A stretch of DNA of 64,000 bases from Aphrophora alni (Eukaryota > Arthropoda > Insecta > Hemiptera > Aphrophoridae), in assembly GCA_963513935.1 (NCBI GenBank), contig OY740765.1, positions 115,635,362-115,699,361 of the forward strand, read 5' to 3'. Of the stretch, positions 58,380 through 64,000 are shown piece by piece; within the stretch, counting starts at the first letter, position 1; each line of letters begins with the position of its first letter. The notes beneath the pieces are model-generated. The model was given only the letters and a program-made list of their open reading frames with translations. It had not been told where the DNA came from and ran no database searches. A program made the translations under genes and the position numbers.

Positions 58380-61300
58380 TCTGGTATATTTTAGTGGGTA
58401 ATTATAGATTTGTGCAGTACTGTTGAATTTTATGACGATAAATCATGAAATCGGTTACTACCTACCTTAAGTAGATCATATTTGATGTCTAAAGACACTT
58501 TTTGAAGTACCAAAGATCAATATTTCTGTCAAAAATAAAACAATTTACAAGTTTACCAAACTGTTTACATGCAATGGGCCCATGCCTATAGGTTCCTAAG
58601 TCAAGCATAGCTAACTGAATATTGTCCTTAGGTGTGTGTGTGCATTAACGCTCAGTAATTGTTTACTTAAAGGTTACTCCTAATTTTCACGATTTTTTTT
58701 TTTATCATCTACTAGGCTATATACCTTACTTCTTAAGAATAAATAATGTTTTCCTTGCGGCGGTCACTTTTTTTTCACTGGAAGGAAATTATGTATATTT
58801 TTTTTTTACCTGCCCAAACCTTTGTTGTTTCATTACTTTAAATTGTAACAACATTCCAATATTAGATTGGCAGTTGCGAGAATTTACACATCGTGTAAAG
58901 CATACGTCTAGGTACGTTTCTTAATTCATACATATATTCCCATTGACATTATTCTGATTTTCTTGAAAAATATATATTAATGATTTTTTAAGACTTCAAA
59001 CAGTGTATATTGTTGTCAAAAAACATGTGATTAATGACAAACAAGATAAATACTCTAACGTAGTCATTTATAATAACATCGGTATTCGTAACCTCACCTG
59101 AATTCTGTATTTTTATATTTCTTATTTTTGACAGAAATATTGAGTTTTGGTACTTTAAAAGTGTCTTCTGAAAACAAATGTGATCTAATTATTTAAAATT
59201 AAGGTAGATAGTAACAGATTTCATGATTTTTCATCATTAAATTCAACCAGACTGCACAATCTATAATTATCTAAAAGGTGTACTCTTCTTGAAACAAAAT
59301 ATGAGTATAGCCTATTTTATTTTATTTATCCATGATATTTTACTGACCATATATTTGTTAAATTTTGTTGATAGAAATCAGAGTTTCAGTAGGCCTACCC
59401 TGAAGATTGTTTGAAGTCTACCCTAGGTTAGGTTTTGTGAAATCTAGTAATTTACCTACATATTTGTTTACGTGTACTTTTCACCTACGGTTTTATGAAT
59501 TTTTTATTTTAATTTTTTTACAATTATGGTATAGCCTAGTTCTGCATAAGAGTCCTATCTTCAATTACTGTAAACTATTTTTTTCTTAGAATCGGTAAAT
59601 ATGTATTTTCTCTATAAATTTATGCAATTCATGTTCTAAATACCTCCTGTTGTAGCAATTACATCACACTTTTTATTTTCACAATACCTCATATAACTTC
59701 AAAATCATCAAAATTGAGCATTTCTTGACATTCTAAACTACACAATCGCGCTATGTGTCTAGGTTTCATAGATTATGCATATTGAAATCACTCGTGGGGC
59801 ACATGCACACTACAATCAATTTCACAGGTTCATATTACTACGCTTCTATGATATAAGAGTCATGAGAACTAAGTCTTAGAAGGTTTAAATATATGTTATA
59901 TATATTGACCTTCCTAGACCTGTAGTTCTTTAACTAGGTTTGGTTTCGTACATGATTGACAGTAATTGACATTTAGTTTGACAGTTCTTTAAACAGACCT
60001 ATTTTTGGGATGAACATAAATATTGAGGGATGTGACATTAAATAAATTCACAAGTTGTCATACGTAGTAACGTAAAGAGCCTAATTAAATTCAAAAGGCT
60101 CACAAATCGTCACTTTAAATAGCTTGTTTTTGACAGAAATAATGGATTTTGATAATTCAAAAGTGAAATGTGTGTAAAAGGATGATATAATTGTTGGGTA
60201 TTTGTTTACATAAAGGTGATTGCTAATTTTCTGGATTTTGTTTTGTTTATAGTTTACTACATACCTTACTTCTTAAGAATAACGTTTCAATCCGGAGGTC
60301 ACTTTATTTCACTGAAAAATCACAATAAAAACACTACGAAATCTATTTATAGGTTAAAACATAATAGTAATGAGAATATCATATGGTTTGACGCATACAC
60401 ATTACACAATGACTATGCCAGATCGCTATAAGTCATAACAGGTTTGTTCAGGTGGCATATATATAACCACCTGGCCAAGCCTTTCATAGGTTTATTGAAG
60501 TTAATTTGAAATTAGATTATTAATATGGATAATTGACAGCATATCACGTGATCTGTGATCTCATATATAAACATTGAAATTTCTTTAGTAACGTGTGAGA
60601 CGTGAATGTGAACATTTGTCATTATGTCTAACCTATAAATATCTCGATTTGATAGTTTTTAAATTGTGATTTTTCAGTGAAAAATGTGTCCTCCATATTT
60701 TGGAACATTATTTATTCTTAAGAAGTAAGGTATGTAGTAAATGATAAAAGAAAAAAAAATCTTGAAAATTAGCAATCACCTTTATATAAACAATTACCAA
60801 TTGTTGCAAAAAAAAGGTAGGAAGAACACAAATTGCCTATATTTAGCTAGTAAATAGCAACAACAGGAACACTACATATTTATCTTAGAATCTAGGTGTC
60901 GTGTACTATTGCAAACACTTTTGAACACCTTAACAAAGTTATATGTATTGAGTAATAAGTTCGATTTTACTGACTAATGTAATCTTTGCAACTCTATAGT
61001 AAATTATAAGCAATACAGTAGCCTTACAGATGATTTTAATAGTAAATATCGGTTGTACCTCATCCAAAAACGTAAAGTTAGAACCTATGTAATCAAAGGA
61101 TCAGATCATGTTATTTGTCGAAAGAAACGTTTCAAGTCCCAACTTAGACACTATTAACTGTGAAGTCGATTTCATACTTTAATATAGCCTATTTTCTAAT
61201 AAACAAATCTATTTTGTGACTTTAAAAGTGTCTTACGAAATCAAAAATGATCTGATTGTTTACAAATAAGGTAGTGATAACACATACACTAACTTGACTA
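58380..61300. repeat. Intron 1 filled with inverted and direct repeats
   Basis: Arms 58385-58545 and 59118-59290 mirror each other (TTGAAGTACCAAAGATCAAT against TATTGAGTTTTGGTACTTTA). The direct-orientation relatives TTTTTGACAGAAATAATGG (60125) and TTTAAAAGTGTCTTACGAAA (61224) follow. A second module around CATACCTTACTTCTTAAGAA occurs at 58720 and 60260 (+) and inverted at about 60710-60735. TTTACATAAAGGTGATTGCT (60205) is mirrored at 60765-60785. These look like two foldback elements of one family inserted into the intron. Confidence 0.7.
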
Positions 61301-62222
61301 ACGTAGTCTTTCGTTATTAGACCTTAACCTAACAACAGCTGTATTGTTTTGTTTTCTATGTGTTATTTAACAGTGAAGAAATATATTTTAGGACTTGAAA
61401 TGTTGCTTCCAACAAATAATTTCTTTAGAAAAATCCGAGGACAAGATACAACCGATAATTCCAATTTTACTATTGAATATTGCGCATCTAGTTCAATAAT
61501 CTGTGGCTAGCTCTTTTTGTTATTTACATTTCATTCGTACTGTAAAGCGTTAAATGTTATCTTTCCGCAATAGGTTTTTTCAAATTTTAATTCAATAAAA
61601 GAATTATTAATTTTTTCACAATATTTTTTTTCAAATTTTAATTCAATATAAGAATTATTAATTTTTTAAACTAAAAGATCCTAGACACCAAATATTATTT
61701 GTTTTGTAATAAAATTTTTAAATAAATGCTGTATGGTCTCTGCCAGAAATCCGTGATAGTTGGGAATTTTTTAGATAAATGATTGACCTATTCTTATGAT
61801 CTTCTTCATTATTTATAATAAACAGCAAATGTTAAAAGGTGTCTAGGACAGATTAGGTAAGGTTCTTTTGGTTTAAAAAACCCTGTATAAAATTGTTACG
61901 TACTTACCTTTCCAATCTCCTGAAGGGTCTTTTTTAAGTGCAAATCAATTTTCTTCTTCAGGATATAAAATTGTCAGAATGGCCGTGAGATGGAAAGCGA
62001 TGATTCATGATGATTCAGCAGAGAAAGAGAAAACAGTTTTTATAAGTTTGTAAAATAATCATTTAGATTATTTTACTAATATGATGGAGAGAGTAATAGA
62101 TTTCAAAAGTTCTGACCAGCTTGTATTACATAATAGTTTTAAAACAAAAAAGAATGAAGTAATCAGATATAGACCTAACAGTTGAATCATGTTGTCTAAT
62201 TAATTTTAATTTTTGTTTATAG

Positions 62223-62379
62223 AAGATAACGAGAGACTAAAATTGATTTCAAATGCTAAAGCTCAATTCTTACCATGTAACTACAAAAATTGCAGTTGCT
62301 ATTTTGATGTAATAGCCAATGATTTAAAACATTTTAAAAATGGAATTACATTGGATATGTTGAACTCTGGAAGTCAAAA
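62223..62379 (+). CDS. Exon 2 of a POGLUT1/Rumi-like protein O-glucosyltransferase
   Basis: Bounded by an acceptor TTTTTGTTTATAG (AG at 62221-62222) and a consensus donor AAAA|GTAAGTG (GT at 62380). The 157-nt exon, read after the G from exon 1, gives EDNERLKLISNAKAQFLPCN then YKNCSCYFDVIANDLKHFKN and GITLDML. The pattern PC....C.CY..VI..DL..F..GI...ML is the N-terminal Cys-rich block of the POGLUT1/Rumi (CAP10-type) O-glucosyltransferases, where C..C.C residues form disulphides ahead of the glycosyltransferase fold. It ends in phase 2. The catalytic exons (with the FP.R..GVEH block) are not in the window, probably beyond the piggyBac insertion. The sister KDELC/POGLUT2-3 proteins carry a filamin domain here instead and fit less well. 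Confidence 0.75.
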
Positions 62380-62859
62380 GTAAGTGTAGGCTGAACAGCA
62401 CCATTTCAGCTTTAATTTGTGATCAGAGCATGCAATTACAAAGAACTGTGTAATTTGTTAAATTAGGACCAAATATTTGTTAACTAATGCATGTACAATA
62501 GAGTACCAGTTGTAAGCCGAGCTGGATGATCTCTAATGCGTGTAAAAGTACTGTTTTAACAATTAACAATCCATAAACATGAAAACCACTACAAATATTG
62601 TATCTACTTAAATCACTCTTCGCATCTGCAGCTGCACAATAGACAAAATCAACATAGTATGTGTGGGTCAAACTGGAACTGGATGGTGTTTATTTATACA
62701 TGATCTTAATATCTATGACTTTTTATTGTTTTTTATTTAACACTTTAAGTAAAACATGGATTTTACTAACATTATGAGAAACACAAGGTTTAATTATACA
62801 CTTTTAAACCAACAACTTTAAAATAAAGAAATACAGCATATCGTTCAAAATTGTTCAAA
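62380..62859. other. Intron 2 start, nothing further recognised
   Basis: No exon with family similarity and no paired repeat were found before the piggyBac relic. Confidence 0.45.
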
Positions 62860-64000
62860 GCAACACTAGACACATTCCAATGAACAGTCTGTACAAACCT
62901 TCCTGCTGCATTCAAGGCAAATAGGTCTTGTGCACTTTATGCATTCCCTATGTTTGGTCCATGGAAATTTGCTGCAGTTCTTCTTCTTTGGTAGTTTATC
63001 TTCTGATACACCCTCCAGCTACTGCTGCGTTTCTTCACCAAGTGCCTTTATTATCTATGTCACATGGCATATTTGGGATGGTAAACCGCTGCCTCAAATG
63101 CAGTTCAATTAGTTCTTTTGATAATTCTTTCAGGAATATATGGGTAGGCTATATTGATATGATTTGTGAACCCCTATATCATAAGAAAATTATGTATGCA
63201 TTGACTCTGCATACATTCAAAATCCTGTAAAAAACAGCGAGTGGCCAACGTCGAGTTCTTCTATTTGATGAATATATGGCACATTTCTTATCCATCAAGT
63301 CGACACCACACTTGGTGTCATTATAAAAACAAATTATATCTGGTTTGTTTTTTTCTTCATTTATTTCTCCTCTGTGGTGCATAGTTGGCAACAACACCAC
63401 CGCCCTGTTTTTTTGTGGAACATATGACATAAGTGTGAACTGGTTGTTGTACGCATAATATGATGTTCCAACTGGTCTGTTCTTGTTTGGCAGAAATTTC
63501 TTTGGAATGACCAGCTTGTCTTTTCACATTGTTCCGACCATTGTCAATCCTGTTTGACTGAGTACATCAGCAGATTCAACAGATGTGAAATAATTGTTAC
63601 ATGTCACATTTCTGTTCGTGTTTTAAATACCCTTACAAAGTCTGATGACAGTTTGAGTTGGTTTCTGGAGTTTGAATTCTTCACTTGATAGTCCAATGCC
63701 AGCAGAATCTTAACCAGTGTAAATATACGCATTGTATAAATATGATATCTTAGAGTCACATAACTACTGAATTTCAATGCCATATTTATGTAGTTTCTTT
63801 GGCATATAAACCATAAAATGGCATCGACCATTAAATGGGACCAACATTTCATCAATGGTCACATCCTCAAGCAGTAAGCTTGTTGTAAGTTTGTGACAAA
63901 CTGCGTAAAAATATCAGATATAGCAGCTGCCTTGTCTGTTGTTTTGCATTCTTCTCATGTGTTTTGTTGTTAAACCGCAAACAAGCTGTCAATACTTCAA
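62860..64000 (-). pseudogene. piggyBac-family transposase relic (continues beyond window)
   Basis: Read right to left. 63870-63740: [20 protein letters not shown] then [12 protein letters not shown], the block with the first catalytic Asp (IDE) and the GR..F..Y.P.KP.KYG. motif; a stop follows. About 63612-63560: NVTCNNYFTSVESADVLSQT, where the family has TCDN.FTS; the second catalytic Asp is Asn here (codon AAC at 63598-63596). 63430-63179: an open piece with CGVDLMDKKCAIYSSNRRTR then RWPLAVFYRILNV, keeping the third Asp. 62945-62885: KCTRPICLECSRKVCTDCSL then ECV, the Cys-rich C-terminal zinc-binding domain. Stops, frameshifts and the Asp-to-Asn change mark it inactive. It lies in antisense in an intron of the O-glucosyltransferase-like gene. 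The N-terminal third is outside the window. Confidence 0.92.

Overview
This is a repeat-dominated, AT-rich stretch of an animal nuclear genome, most likely an arthropod and probably an insect. The evidence is a spliced gene with GT/AG introns, a short run of the arthropod telomere unit TTAGG, long (AG)n and (CT)n tracts, and a transposon relic set typical of arthropods (DUF4780-type gag, mariner, piggyBac, PIF/Harbinger, Ty3/gypsy, Penelope, LINEs). No operons, rRNA, CRISPR arrays or bacterial-style genes were seen. Almost every open frame of 60-140 codons is chance or sits inside a repeat. The coding signal that does exist is mostly split by stops and frameshifts and was found by reading across frames.

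One host gene is supported, at the right end on the + strand. Exon 1 (58246-58372) starts with an ATG and a signal peptide. Exon 2 (62223-62379) joins it in phase and carries the Cys-rich start of a protein O-glucosyltransferase (POGLUT1/Rumi family). Intron 1 is about 3.85 kb and full of inverted repeats. The next intron holds a piggyBac relic (62860 to the window end, - strand).

Layout: 0-5 kb, a 30-bp minisatellite and a hAT relic. 5-16 kb, a mariner transposase relic, TA-flanked foldback elements and tandem repeats. 16.4-18.8 kb, a broken arthropod/cnidarian-type repetitive protein interrupted by a 5'-truncated Penelope-like element (GIY-YIG) that ends in a hammerhead-like motif. 20.8-22.7 kb, a long TTAA-flanked non-autonomous element containing a 222-bp hammerhead-bearing insertion with a 12-bp target duplication. 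24.5-25.4 kb, a ~125-bp tandem array running into another hammerhead-like motif. 27.8-29.7 kb, Ty3/gypsy pol pieces. 28.8 and 36.9 kb, two long inverted arms. 34-45 kb, LINE and gag relics, more hammerhead-like motifs and more foldback elements. 48.3-49.8 kb, a 422-bp palindromic hammerhead element (12-bp target duplication) beside a complete non-autonomous PIF/Harbinger element (TAA target duplication) with a gag-like open frame inside. 50-57.6 kb, a MULE scrap, two minisatellites and further repeat families.

The most interesting layer is the set of short elements carrying hammerhead-ribozyme-like cores of two sequence types. Two are complete insertions with 12-bp duplications, and one type is physically linked to a Penelope GIY-YIG frame. 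The second layer is a superfamily of TA-flanked foldback elements that share interior modules but differ at their ends. Everything was read by eye; no alignment or folding program was run.
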